DNA of 60,245 nt from an uncultured Opitutaceae bacterium (GTDB lineage Bacteria > Verrucomicrobiota > Verrucomicrobiia > Opitutales > Opitutaceae): the NCBI GenBank assembly GCA_937958045.1, contig CALFXL010000011.1:1-60245 (forward strand), in the 5' to 3' direction. Below the pieces are notes generated by a model, which was given only the letters and a program-made list of their open reading frames with translations, did no database searches and was not told where the DNA came from. This document shows, piece after piece, positions 15,958 to 24,691 of this stretch. A program made the translations under genes and the position numbers. How positions within the stretch are numbered: position 1 is the first letter of the stretch; the number at the start of each line of letters is the position of its first letter.

Positions 15958-18900
15958 GCACGTTGGTCGATCTTGAAGCGCGCGAACGTTTCCGCACGGA
16001 GTGGCGGAGGAATTTTGCGGTGAGCGCCAACGCGGGCTCGGGTAAAACGACCGCGATCTCCGAACGACTGGCGGCGATGGCGCTGTCGGAGGAAGCGGCG
16101 TCGGTGTTGCCGAAAACCGCGGTCGTGACGTTCACGCGCAAAGCGGCGCAGCAAATCGGGCAGCGCGCGCGTGCCGTGTTGTTGCGACGATTGACCGAGG
16201 AAGGGCGCGGCGATCTCGGTGCGCTCGATTATCTGGAGCGCGCGTTTTTCGGCACGATTCACAGCTTCTGCTTGCTGCTCGCGCGCCGCTACGGACAGGC
16301 GCTCGGCATCAATTTGAACCCCGCGGTCGTGGCGGCGGACGACGAACGTTGTTGGGAGGAATTTTTGGAGCAGGACGCGATGACTTTCTCGGCGCTGGCG
16401 CCGGCGCAAGTGGACGCGTTTTTGCGTCACGTGCCGCTCGAAGCGATTTTCGACCTGGCCAAAAATCTCGACACGACGACGGCGCGAACGCTCGCGGCGA
16501 AAGCTCCGCCAGGTCCGCCGTCCGCGCCGAGCGAAGCCTTGCTCGACGAAATCCTCGGTGTGGCGGCGAAAGGGAACGGTCGAAAAAACATCGAGCTCAG
16601 TCAGGCCGCCGCGCGCACGTGGTGGGAGAACTGGCAGCGCGGCCGGGGATTTTTGCCATTGTTTCAGCCCGTCGGCTCGGCGGAAGCGCTCAAGACGCTG
16701 GCGAAAAAATGGATGTCGCCGCTCAAGAGCTGGCTCGCGGATGCGGGCGCGGCGTTGGCGGCGGAACTGGCGGAGCGTTATCGTGCCTATCGTTTCGAAC
16801 GCGGCGTGCAGACCTACGCCGACCAGATCGACGCGGCGCTGGCGGTGTTGCGCGATCGACCGACGCTCGAGCGGATTCGCGGCGAAGGTTGGCGCGTGAT
16901 ATTGGACGAAGCGCAGGACACCGATCCGCAGCAGTTCGCGGTGCTCGTCGAGATCGCGCGTCCGCCCGGTGCGGAACCGCATCAATGGCCGGGAACCCCC
17001 GGCGCGCCGGGGCCGCGCGATGGACATTTCTGCATGGTGGGTGACGGGCAGCAGTCGATTTACGGCAGCCGTGCGGACATCCGGAATTTCGTGCGGCATC
17101 TGAATGCGTTTGCGGCGGGTCATGGCGGTGAGCTGCTGTCGTTTCAAGTGACCTTCCGCGCGCCGCATCGAATAATCGATTTTCTCAACGCGGGCTTGCC
17201 CGATGCGTTTGGCGAAGGACGCGACTATAATTGGGGGCTGCCGCCGGCGGAAGGCGCGGAGAAACCGTATCTACAAGTTGAATACAACAAGCTCGCGGCC
17301 GGTCCCGCGAATGCGCAAGGCTGGGTGTCGCGATTGCCGCTGGTGGTGCCGGCGACGCGGCCGCGCGCGGTCGATGACTGGATGAAAGAAGAGGCGGGAC
17401 AAGTGGCGGCGTTTTTGCGCGCTCACGAACCGCGCGAGCTCGGCGCGCGACATTGGGGCGAAGTGTGCGTGCTCGCCCCGCGCAACGGGTGGCTCACGAC
17501 GGTGCAGAAGATTTTCGAAGACGCGGGGCTGAAAGTCGCGCTGCAGACACGCAAGCGCCGAAACGGCGATAATCCCGTGTATGGCTGGATGGCCGGTTTG
17601 CTCGCGGTGGTGTGCGATCCGGGGAATCGCTTCGAATGGTTTGGCGTGTTGCGCGAATTGTTTGGTTTGAGCGATGCGGAGCTGGCCGCGGAAGCGAATG
17701 CGCGCGGAGGATTTTTGTGGGAAACGCCGGAAGAACATTCGCCGGCGGTGGCAGACGCGATCGGGCAACTGCGTCCGTGGATCTTGCGCGTCGATGACGA
17801 CGGGCTGCCCTTGGGGGATTTTGCGCGCGGACTCGCGGAGACCGCAGGACTCGCGGAGAAAGCGCGCGCATTCGATCCGAGCGGAGGACTCGAAGGTGAA
17901 TTGACGAGGCTGCTCGTGCGTGCGGCGACACTCGGCATCGAAGGCGCCGGTGCGCGCGAGTGGCTGGCGGAGTTGTTGAACGAGATCGACGAAGGACGTC
18001 CCTCAGGCGCAGCCGAGGAAGGCGCGGTGAATCTTTTGACGGCCCACTCCGCGAAAGGTCTGGAGTGGCCCGTGGTGATCGCGTTGGGCCTGTGGCGAAA
18101 AGCGTCGAATCGCGAGGAGACCGGGCTGCGCTTGGTGCGCGACGGCACGCGCGTCGAGGTGTTTCTCGATCAAGCGAGCTTGCCGGAAGACACGAAACTC
18201 GCGCGTGAACGCGAGCAATGGCGCGAACTCACGCGCTTGATGTACGTGACGCTCACGCGGCCGCGTCATCGCTTGATCCTGCCTTGGGGCGAGGGCTTTG
18301 GGGAAGGGCAGCGGCGGATCGGTGTGAGTTTCGCGGAGCTGTGGGGCAACGTGGAAAGCTGGATGCGTTTGCCCGCGATCGAGGAGACGTTGGAGCCCGT
18401 GACATCAGTGACGGACGTCGCACGCGCGGAAACGACGCCGGACGGTGAGCAACTTGAGCTGGGTGATCTCTCGCCGGCGGACGCGTCAGACGTGGCGACG
18501 GAAGAAACGCATGCGGCGGTGGACGTGCGCCCGTTGCCGACCCGCGTACTGCCGCATCAACTCGCCGAGAAAACGCCTGACCGCGTGCGCGGGCTGCGGC
18601 ACGAAGCGTCGTCGGAGGATTTGTTGGCGCGGCGCGACGGCGACGAGGCGATCGATTACGGTTTGTGGTGGCATGAAACCATGGAGTTCTGGCCGTGGGG
18701 CGGGGCGCGCGAAGAAGCGGATGCTGCGCAGGCGGCGGCGATCGCACGAGCCGAGCCGCAAGGGTTTGCCACGCGTGCACGCGAGGAACTGGAGCGGTTG
18801 CGCGCGAGTGAGGCGTGGCCGGCGTTGAACGATCCGCGTTGGACGCGGCTGGCGGAGCTCGCGGTGTTTGCGCCGTTGAGTGAAGCGTCGTGGATGGACG

Positions 18901-19142
18901 GTGTCGTAGATTTCGTGCTGCACGATGCGGAAACGCGCACGCTATGGATCTACGATTGGAAAACCAATCGGCGGCGCGCGGGTGAGAGCGACGAAGCGAT
19001 GGCCGCGCGCTTGGCGGGGGAATATCGGCCGCAACTCGAAGCGTACGGACGGGCGGCGCGGGAGTTTTTCTTGGATCACGAGATCCGACTTTTCGTCTAT
19101 GCGACCGCGCTGGGGCAGGCGATCGAGTTGCCTAGGGGATAA
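15954..19142 (+). CDS. addA: AddA-like UvrD/RecB helicase-nuclease
   Basis: This is the motor and nuclease subunit of the AddAB complex. The 1062-residue protein starts at GTG and shows superfamily 1A motifs in order: Walker A SANAGSGKTTAISERL (about residue 22), Ia TFTRKAAQQIG, II VILDEAQDTDPQQF, III MVGDGQQSIYG, IV QVTFRAPHRIIDFL, V NLLTAHSAKGLEWPV, VI RLMYVTLTRPRHRLI. The C-terminal nuclease domain has SWMDGVVDFV and LWIYDWKTNRR, then QLEAYG, the catalytic D...DxK and Q-Y pattern. Both subunits therefore keep nuclease motifs. It is translationally coupled to addB through the 4-nt overlap. Confidence 0.88.
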   Translation: MSTLVDLEARERFRTEWRRNFAVSANAGSGKTTAISERLAAMALSEEAASVLPKTAVVTFTRKAAQQIGQRARAVLLRRLTEEGRGDLGALDYLERAFFGTIHSFCLLLARRYGQALGINLNPAVVAADDERCWEEFLEQDAMTFSALAPAQVDAFLRHVPLEAIFDLAKNLDTTTARTLAAKAPPGPPSAPSEALLDEILGVAAKGNGRKNIELSQAAARTWWENWQRGRGFLPLFQPVGSAEALKTLAKKWMSPLKSWLADAGAALAAELAERYRAYRFERGVQTYADQIDAALAVLRDRPTLERIRGEGWRVILDEAQDTDPQQFAVLVEIARPPGAEPHQWPGTPGAPGPRDGHFCMVGDGQQSIYGSRADIRNFVRHLNAFAAGHGGELLSFQVTFRAPHRIIDFLNAGLPDAFGEGRDYNWGLPPAEGAEKPYLQVEYNKLAAGPANAQGWVSRLPLVVPATRPRAVDDWMKEEAGQVAAFLRAHEPRELGARHWGEVCVLAPRNGWLTTVQKIFEDAGLKVALQTRKRRNGDNPVYGWMAGLLAVVCDPGNRFEWFGVLRELFGLSDAELAAEANARGGFLWETPEEHSPAVADAIGQLRPWILRVDDDGLPLGDFARGLAETAGLAEKARAFDPSGGLEGELTRLLVRAATLGIEGAGAREWLAELLNEIDEGRPSGAAEEGAVNLLTAHSAKGLEWPVVIALGLWRKASNREETGLRLVRDGTRVEVFLDQASLPEDTKLAREREQWRELTRLMYVTLTRPRHRLILPWGEGFGEGQRRIGVSFAELWGNVESWMRLPAIEETLEPVTSVTDVARAETTPDGEQLELGDLSPADASDVATEETHAAVDVRPLPTRVLPHQLAEKTPDRVRGLRHEASSEDLLARRDGDEAIDYGLWWHETMEFWPWGGAREEADAAQAAAIARAEPQGFATRAREELERLRASEAWPALNDPRWTRLAELAVFAPLSEASWMDGVVDFVLHDAETRTLWIYDWKTNRRRAGESDEAMAARLAGEYRPQLEAYGRAAREFFLDHEIRLFVYATALGQAIELPRG

Positions 19143-19211
19143 AATCGAGGCTTTACAGGGCCCAGGAAGGTCGGCACGGTTTCGCCCTTTTCAACATTCC
19201 TTTTCATCACC

Positions 19212-19313
19212 ATGGGCAACCTTAAGAAGAAACGTCGTCTGAAGATGTCGAAGCACAAGCGCCGCAAGCGCCTGAAATCCAATCGGCACAAGAAACGTAC
19301 CTGGCAGAAATAA
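19212..19313 (+). CDS. 33-aa AURKAIP1/COX24-domain (bS22-like) ribosomal peptide
   Basis: ATG GGC AAC begins a 33-residue, extremely basic peptide: [20 protein letters not shown] then [13 protein letters not shown]. The [24 protein letters not shown] core matches the AURKAIP1/COX24 domain of bS22/mS38, a small-subunit protein sitting near the decoding centre (established in actinobacteria and mitochondria). It lies 69 nt after addA and 47 nt before a strong terminator, so it is transcribed as a short unit or at the end of the addBA unit. Such genes are often missed because of size. Translation is inferred from composition, the ATG and the terminator. Confidence 0.8.
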
Positions 19314-19360
19314 CGACCACGCGAATCGTTTCGCTGACCGTTTCCTCTCATCCCTTTTCA

Positions 19361-19390
19361 AACCCGCTCCGAACTGGAGCGGGTTTTTTA
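19361..19390 (+). terminator. Rho-independent terminator after the bS22-like gene
   Basis: AACCCGCTCC (19361-19370) pairs with GGAGCGGGTT (19376-19385) across GAACT, followed by TTTTT. Confidence 0.93.
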
Positions 19391-19602
19391 TGCTTCCGTT
19401 ACAAGCGGTTGTTGATTTTGCAAATTATTGGCTTAATAAAGCGTAAATACTCGATCACAACAGGTTAAGGGGTTGAGTCGGCGAGCGCTCGGGCGCGAGG
19501 TGTGGCGGTCATTCCTGAGAAAATACCGCCGGATTCCCCTCAAAGAAGCCGGTTCATTTTCCCGGGCCGGTGCCGATTTGTTTTCCGATTTTACGTCAAA
19601 GC

Positions 19603-20649
19603 ATGCTGTTCGCCAATAAAACGCAGGGGTATTTCGTCGAGTGGAGCCATCATGGCGTCCTGCTCGCCCGGACATCGGCCAAAAATGGGCCGATGCTGGT
19701 GGAGGCTTTAAAATCGTGCGCCGCCGACGCCGACGCGGTTTCCGCGGCGCTCAAGGAGCTGCAGCCGAAACGCGCTGGCGCCTACGTGCACGCGAGCTGC
19801 GGCATTTATCCGCCGAAGCGTTTGGTTCGTCGCGCAGCGATGGATCCGAAGCGCTACAAGGAGCCGAACTATCTCGAAGAGGTGGTGAACACCCAGTTCC
19901 ACATCGAAGCCGACAAGTACATGTTGGCGGTTCTAAATCCGGCGACCGGTCGCGACTTCGACATCGCGCACGCCACGGAGAAGGACAAAGACGGTTTGTT
20001 CGCGGGCTTGGGGACGGAGGAAGTCGAGGATGCGCAGAAACGTCTCCTCGGCGCGGGCATTTACCCGGAATCGCTCGAACTCGGTACGCTCGCGGCGCTC
20101 GGCGCGGTCATTGATTACAGTGCTTTCGCGAACATCAAAACGCCGACGCTGGTGCTCGAGATCGATACGGATTCGACGCAGTCGTTCATCCTGAGCGATG
20201 CCGGCGTGGAAGCCACGCGTCCGATTCCGCAGGGCCTCGCCGCCATGATTCCCGTGGTGCAGAAGGAACTGGGATTGAAGGACGAAGAGTCGGCCAAAAA
20301 GCTCTTTTATTCGAACACCTTCGATTTCACCGGCATGGGCGGACTGCTCACGAAGCGCCTGCTCAAAGAGCTCCAATCCTCGATCGGTTTTTATGAAGTG
20401 CAGACCGGCCAGTCCATCGGCCAGGTGATTTGCACGCTGCTCCCTTCGAAACTCGGCTGGCTGGAAACCGCGCTCGCGAACCAGCTCGGCGTCGACCTCC
20501 TCAAAATCTCTTTCGAACCCTGGCTAAAGGCCCGCCAGATCACGCTCGATGGCAAAGCCATCGCTGCGCAACTCGATGTCCGCTGGCTCGGCCTCATTGG
20601 CCTCATGCTCTCTCATAACCATGCTGTCGCTGCTGAAAAAAAATCCTGA
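19603..20649 (+). CDS. pilM: PilM-like type IV pilus inner-membrane platform ATPase-fold protein
   Basis: PilM is a cytoplasmic actin-fold protein that binds the N-terminus of PilN and links the pilus alignment complex to the motor. I start at the ATG giving MLFANKTQGYFVEW (348 residues); an 11-codon upstream extension is possible. The sequence shows LVLEIDTDSTQSFILSD, a phosphate-loop-like segment, and FTGMGGLLTKRLLKEL, with the regular beta/alpha pattern of PilM/GspL. It is the first gene of a five-gene pilMNOPQ cluster and overlaps pilN by 29 nt. About 210 nt of AT-richer DNA precedes it, the probable operon promoter. Similarity to classical PilM is low, so context carries the name. Confidence 0.72.
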   Translation: MLFANKTQGYFVEWSHHGVLLARTSAKNGPMLVEALKSCAADADAVSAALKELQPKRAGAYVHASCGIYPPKRLVRRAAMDPKRYKEPNYLEEVVNTQFHIEADKYMLAVLNPATGRDFDIAHATEKDKDGLFAGLGTEEVEDAQKRLLGAGIYPESLELGTLAALGAVIDYSAFANIKTPTLVLEIDTDSTQSFILSDAGVEATRPIPQGLAAMIPVVQKELGLKDEESAKKLFYSNTFDFTGMGGLLTKRLLKELQSSIGFYEVQTGQSIGQVICTLLPSKLGWLETALANQLGVDLLKISFEPWLKARQITLDGKAIAAQLDVRWLGLIGLMLSHNHAVAAEKKS

Positions 20650-21250
20650 CGGCGCATCGGACGCGAAACCATGGCGTCCGAATTTCCGCAATCCGGCTAC
20701 GCTGCCCGACACGAAAGTCGTGCGGACGTCGTTTTTCATTAACCTGATCTCCGCCATAGCCGCGCTCGCGCTGCTGCTGTTGGTCGGCTATCAGGAATAT
20801 AATCTCGCCGATCTGCGCTCCCAGATCGCGGTGCTCGATTTCCAGATCGCCAACGACACCAAGCCGAGCCGAGACGCGGTGGCGTTGTACGGAAAGTTTC
20901 AGGCCGAAGAGAAAAAAATCCGCGAAGTGGACGACTTTCTCAAAGGCAGCAAAGCCATCTTCTCGCGTTTCCTCGATCGCATCGGTCAGACCGTTCCTCC
21001 GCGCATTTCGGTGACGATGCTCGATGTCGGCGCCAACGGCGCGACGATTCGTGGTTTCGTCGACGGCACGCCCGAGCAGGCCAGCGGAATGATCTCCGCG
21101 TATGAAATCCAGCTGCGCGAAGACGAGGAGATCGGCCGTCGTTTCGACACGATCAGCCTCACCAATCTCTCGCGCGATCAGCAAAACGGCCGGCTCACCT
21201 ACGAGATCAGCCTGCGCAAAAACTCGAAAACGGAGGCGAAGAAGAAATGA
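20621..21250 (+). CDS. pilN: PilN-like type IV pilus assembly protein
   Basis: PilN is a bitopic inner-membrane protein that bridges PilM and PilO. The 209-residue product starts MLSLLKKNPDGA, has one transmembrane helix (INLISAIAALALLLLVGYQE, about residues 46-65) and a coiled coil, then a periplasmic ferredoxin-like domain (FLDRIGQTVPPRISVTMLDV). The domain order is that of PilN. A longer in-frame reading beginning inside pilM is possible but lacks family support. It overlaps both neighbours (pilM by 29 nt, pilO by 4 nt), so translation is coupled. Confidence 0.78.
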   Translation: MLSLLKKNPDGASDAKPWRPNFRNPATLPDTKVVRTSFFINLISAIAALALLLLVGYQEYNLADLRSQIAVLDFQIANDTKPSRDAVALYGKFQAEEKKIREVDDFLKGSKAIFSRFLDRIGQTVPPRISVTMLDVGANGATIRGFVDGTPEQASGMISAYEIQLREDEEIGRRFDTISLTNLSRDQQNGRLTYEISLRKNSKTEAKKK

Positions 21251-21831
21251 ACACCCAAGCTTTGATCGCTAAGCTGAAGAAACATCCCTTCAGCACGGTC
21301 TGCGGAGCGCTCGCGATTGTTCTCCTCGTTGTTTATATTGTCCGTCGCGGTGCTGTGCCGGAGGCGGAGAATCAAGTCGCGCAAAAGACGACCGAGAGCC
21401 GGCGTCTAAAAAATAATATCGCGCACTCGGCGCAGTTGAAGGATGACCTCGCGGTGCTCGAAGACGCCACGGCGAAGATCGATCAGCGCCTCATGCGCGC
21501 CAGCGAGCTCGCGAAGAATCAGCAGTATTTTTATAAAATCGAAGCGGAGACCGGTGTGAAATTGCTGGATCTCCGCGCGGGCGGCACCTCGTCGGGCGCA
21601 CCGGCGAAAAACGCTCCGAAGACGCTGTATTCAGCGGTTCCCTACACCTGCAGCCTTCAAGGCACCTATGGACAGCTCCTCGCGTTCCTGCAGCGCCTCG
21701 AGCAAGGTGAACATTTTCAGCGCCTCGTGACCGGCACCGTGTCGGTCGCGACGGGCAACACGGATTCGGGCAATGTGGCGGATCCGGTCCTGTCGATGGT
21801 CATCGTTGTGGAATTCCTAGGGCAGTCATGA
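21247..21831 (+). CDS. pilO: PilO-like type IV pilus assembly protein
   Basis: PilO dimerises with PilN in the periplasm and contacts PilP. The 194-residue protein has one N-terminal transmembrane helix (STVCGALAIVLLVVYIV), a coiled coil (residues about 40-85) and a C-terminal compact domain with YGQLLAFLQRLEQGEHF, the PilO signature region. It overlaps pilN and pilP by 4 nt each, a tightly coupled operon. Confidence 0.8.
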   Translation: MNTQALIAKLKKHPFSTVCGALAIVLLVVYIVRRGAVPEAENQVAQKTTESRRLKNNIAHSAQLKDDLAVLEDATAKIDQRLMRASELAKNQQYFYKIEAETGVKLLDLRAGGTSSGAPAKNAPKTLYSAVPYTCSLQGTYGQLLAFLQRLEQGEHFQRLVTGTVSVATGNTDSGNVADPVLSMVIVVEFLGQS

Positions 21832-22325
21832 AGATTTATATAAAAACATTTTTTGTGGCGGCGGTGTCTGCCGCCTGTGCGAATAGTATTCTTGCGGCGG
21901 ATGTCGCTGCGCCCGGCAGGCGCGCTGAAGTAACCGAGCTCGCGCGACAGCTGGTTGTTATTAAGGCCCCGGAAACGCCCTCGGTTATATACAATCCTTT
22001 TACGCTCAGCGGTGCCCGCACGGGCGCGGCTGTAGTGACTGCGGATCCCGCGCTCGCGTCGGTGTTTTCCTCTCCGGGAAACGACCGGGAACTCATCGAT
22101 AAACTTGCATCTAAAATCGAGCCCAGCGGCACGGTTGTCATGGGTGGAGAGGCGATACTACTCCTTGGTCAAAATAGATTAAAAGTAGGTGATCGCCACT
22201 CTATTAACTTTGAAGGTGCGACGTATGAGGTAGAGATCATCGCTATAGAAAGCACTCGTTTTTCCATTCGCTATAAAAATGAGGAGCTGACGCGACCAAT
22301 TGTTATCACCAAATCCGGACTATAA
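21828..22325 (+). CDS. PilP-position periplasmic protein
   Basis: The 165-residue product has a signal peptide (FFVAAVSAACANSILAADVA) and then a small domain with GEAILLLGQNRLKVGDRHSI and FEGATYEVEIIAIESTRFSI. It occupies the pilP position between pilO and the secretin. PilP is a lipoprotein linking PilNO to PilQ; no lipobox Cys is evident here, and the small beta domain is only generally PilP-like. Base composition drops and codon choice changes through this gene into the first 150 nt of pilQ (more ATA, TAT, AAA codons than neighbours). Confidence 0.6.
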   Translation: MKIYIKTFFVAAVSAACANSILAADVAAPGRRAEVTELARQLVVIKAPETPSVIYNPFTLSGARTGAAVVTADPALASVFSSPGNDRELIDKLASKIEPSGTVVMGGEAILLLGQNRLKVGDRHSINFEGATYEVEIIAIESTRFSIRYKNEELTRPIVITKSGL

Positions 22326-22328
22326 TCC

Positions 22329-23936
22329 ATGAGAACACGACTGCTAGTTCCCGCCACTTTGCTGGCAACCGTAGCGCTTGCGCCCTCTATATTTGCGCAG
22401 GAAGCTGCTTCGACCCCCGATAGTGCAGCTGCTCCTGAAACTAAAGTGGCGGTATCCAAGAGCAAGGATACGCTCACCGTTGATTTCCCGGACGAGGAGA
22501 TCCGCAATGTGCTGCGCTACGTCGCGGATCTTTTCGAACTCAATCTCGTGATCCCGGACACGCTCCAGGGGAAGACCTCGATCAAGCTTCGCGATGTCAC
22601 CTGGCGCCAGATCTTCCAGGTGGTGCTGGCTCCGGTTGGTTATACCTACATCGAAGACGGTAATATTATCAAAGTCGTCACCGCCGAGTCGCTCAATATG
22701 GAGCCGGTTTCGACGGAAGTCTTTATTCTCAATTACGCGAAGGCGGCGGAAGTGAAGCCCAGCCTCGACGCGATGGTGGAAGCCAAAGTCGGCGGCAAGA
22801 TCGTCGTCGATGCGCGCAGCAATGCGTTGATTGTTACGGAGCGTCCGTCGGCCATCCAGCGCATCCGTCCGATCGTCGAACGCCTCGACCGCGCCACGGA
22901 TCAAGTGATGATCGAAACCAAGTTCATCGAGGTCAGCGACAGCGTCGCCAAAGATCTCGGCGTCGATTGGTCGGTGTTGAAGGGCTACAAGGTTGGGTCG
23001 ACCGGACCTATTGAAACCGAATATGAGCGCAGCAACGGCCGTACGTCCTCCGCCGGCTATAAGGAAGACGGTCTCGACGTAGACTTCATGAACAATGGCT
23101 ATAACCGCGCGGGCCGTTTGAACAACGTCAACGGTACGGTAGGCCCCAAGATCACGGACGGAGCGCTCGAGGGCATCGGCCCGATGTCGGAGATCGAAAA
23201 CGTTTTCACGAACAATGTCTCCCGCGTAACCACGGCGGTGTTCAGTGCCTCGCAGTTCAACCTCACGCTCAACGCTCTCCAGGCGGGCGGCGGTTCGAAA
23301 CTCGTCTCCAATCCCACCGTCGTGACCCTCAACAACACCGAGGCGTCGATCAACGTGGGCCAGGAGTATCCGATTCCCAACTACACGTACAACCAGGAGC
23401 AGGGCCGCTTCGAGGTCAGCGGCTTCACCTACAAGCCGATCGGCGTGATCCTCAAGGTCACTCCACAGGTCAACGCCGCCGGCTTCATCAAGCTCACCGT
23501 GGCGCCCGAAGTGAGCAGCCGCGATGAGTCGAAGGACGTGCAGTTCGGCGACGCCCGAATCCCCGTTGTTTCCATTCGCAAGACCGAGACCCAGGTCACG
23601 CTCAAGGACGGTTACACGCTCGGCATCGGCGGCCTGCTCGATTCGACGGCCACCAACAGCCAGACCAAGGTGCCGCTCCTCGGCGACATCCCCGGCCTCG
23701 GCCGCCTCTTCCGTTCGGACAGCCAGTCGAAGCGCCAGCAGAACATGCTGATCTTCATCACGGCCCGCACGGTGAAGCCCGATGGTGGCACGGTTGGCGA
23801 GATCTTCGATCCGCGCATGGTCCGCGAGATGAAGCTCACCAAGGACGAACTACCCGGCTTCCGCGACGGTTCCGATCCGTTCGTGCAACCTGAAGTGCCC
23901 GAGCCCAAGAAGGGCATGTGGAAGAAAAAGAAATAA
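22329..23936 (+). CDS. pilQ: PilQ/GspD-family secretin
   Basis: Secretins form the outer-membrane channel through which the pilus passes. The 535-residue protein has a signal peptide, an N0/STN domain (VDFPDEEIRNVLRYVADLF), one N1/NolW domain (VFILNYAKAAEVKPSLDAM to RIRPIVERLD) and the secretin domain with SNPTVVTLNNTEASINVGQE and the hallmark VPLLGDIPGLGRLFR, then a Lys-rich tail. It is shorter than proteobacterial PilQ (about 700) because AMIN repeats and extra N domains are missing. It begins 3 nt after the pilP stop; a strong terminator follows. Confidence 0.92.
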   Translation: MRTRLLVPATLLATVALAPSIFAQEAASTPDSAAAPETKVAVSKSKDTLTVDFPDEEIRNVLRYVADLFELNLVIPDTLQGKTSIKLRDVTWRQIFQVVLAPVGYTYIEDGNIIKVVTAESLNMEPVSTEVFILNYAKAAEVKPSLDAMVEAKVGGKIVVDARSNALIVTERPSAIQRIRPIVERLDRATDQVMIETKFIEVSDSVAKDLGVDWSVLKGYKVGSTGPIETEYERSNGRTSSAGYKEDGLDVDFMNNGYNRAGRLNNVNGTVGPKITDGALEGIGPMSEIENVFTNNVSRVTTAVFSASQFNLTLNALQAGGGSKLVSNPTVVTLNNTEASINVGQEYPIPNYTYNQEQGRFEVSGFTYKPIGVILKVTPQVNAAGFIKLTVAPEVSSRDESKDVQFGDARIPVVSIRKTETQVTLKDGYTLGIGGLLDSTATNSQTKVPLLGDIPGLGRLFRSDSQSKRQQNMLIFITARTVKPDGGTVGEIFDPRMVREMKLTKDELPGFRDGSDPFVQPEVPEPKKGMWKKKK

Positions 23937-23958
23937 TCTCCACGCCTCTCCATTCTCC

Positions 23959-23987
23959 GGCGCGACCTTTCCTGGTCGCGCCTTTTT
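23959..23987 (+). terminator. Rho-independent terminator of the pilMNOPQ operon
   Basis: GGCGCGACC (23959-23967) pairs with GGTCGCGCC (23974-23982), loop TTTCCT, then TTTTTATTTTT. It lies 22 nt after the pilQ stop. Confidence 0.95.
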
Positions 23988-24005
23988 ATTTTTGCGAAAT
24001 GCGGC

Positions 24006-24635
24006 TTACCACCAGCCGACCAGATGGCCTTGCGCGGCTTTCACGGCGATGACGCCCGCGTTTTTCGCCGCGTGCGCCGCGAAGCAGGGGAGGAGCGAAC
24101 GTTGCGGATTGAATCCGGCGAAGCGCACGAAATAAAACCACAGCGATCCGAGGAAGAGCATGCCGGTGGTGAACCAGCCTTTGAGACCCGGCGTCCAGAG
24201 GAGATGTCCATCCGCCCACGGCCAGCCGCCTTCCCATTTCCACACGTGCTGATGCAGCGCGGCGAAAACGATCGATGCCAGTACGACACCGGACCACAGC
24301 ATCGCGCGACCGCGTTTCTCGATGACGATAAAACCGCGGAAAATCACTTCCTCGACCACCGCGGCCATCAACGTGCAGAGTGCAAACAACGCCGTCATGT
24401 CGGTTTGCTGATCTGCGACACCGAGGCGGATTTCGCCCCAGGTTTCGATGCCGAGAAGCGCCAGCGCGCCGCAAATAGCGATCACGACGGCGTTGCGCGG
24501 CGCGGGCGTAGCGCCAGGCAGCCCGCGCGGATTGGGTTTCCCCTGAGCCGCGGCCCGGCGGTCGTCGAGCCAGAGTTTAAGCACCACGGCGCCGGCACCA
24601 AGCATCAACAGCTGAAAAAGGGGATCGTCGTTCAT
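24006..24635 (-). CDS. CPBP-family intramembrane glutamic endopeptidase
   Basis: The 209-residue multi-spanning membrane protein carries EEVIFRGFI in one helix and ALHQHVW in a later one, the catalytic Glu-Glu and His motifs of CPBP (Abi/CAAX) proteases. Five or more hydrophobic segments are seen. I start at MNDDPLFQLLML; an 18-codon upstream extension overlaps the divergent promoter region. Bacterial members process peptides or act in immunity or signalling; the substrate is unknown. It is convergent with pilQ and divergent from the prenyl synthase across 56 nt. Confidence 0.85.
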   Translation of the reverse strand: MNDDPLFQLLMLGAGAVVLKLWLDDRRAAAQGKPNPRGLPGATPAPRNAVVIAICGALALLGIETWGEIRLGVADQQTDMTALFALCTLMAAVVEEVIFRGFIVIEKRGRAMLWSGVVLASIVFAALHQHVWKWEGGWPWADGHLLWTPGLKGWFTTGMLFLGSLWFYFVRFAGFNPQRSLLPCFAAHAAKNAGVIAVKAAQGHLVGWW

Positions 24636-24691
24636 GGGGAGTGAATATAGGTTAGCCATTTCCGGGTTCTGCCGTAGCTTCAAGCCCAACT

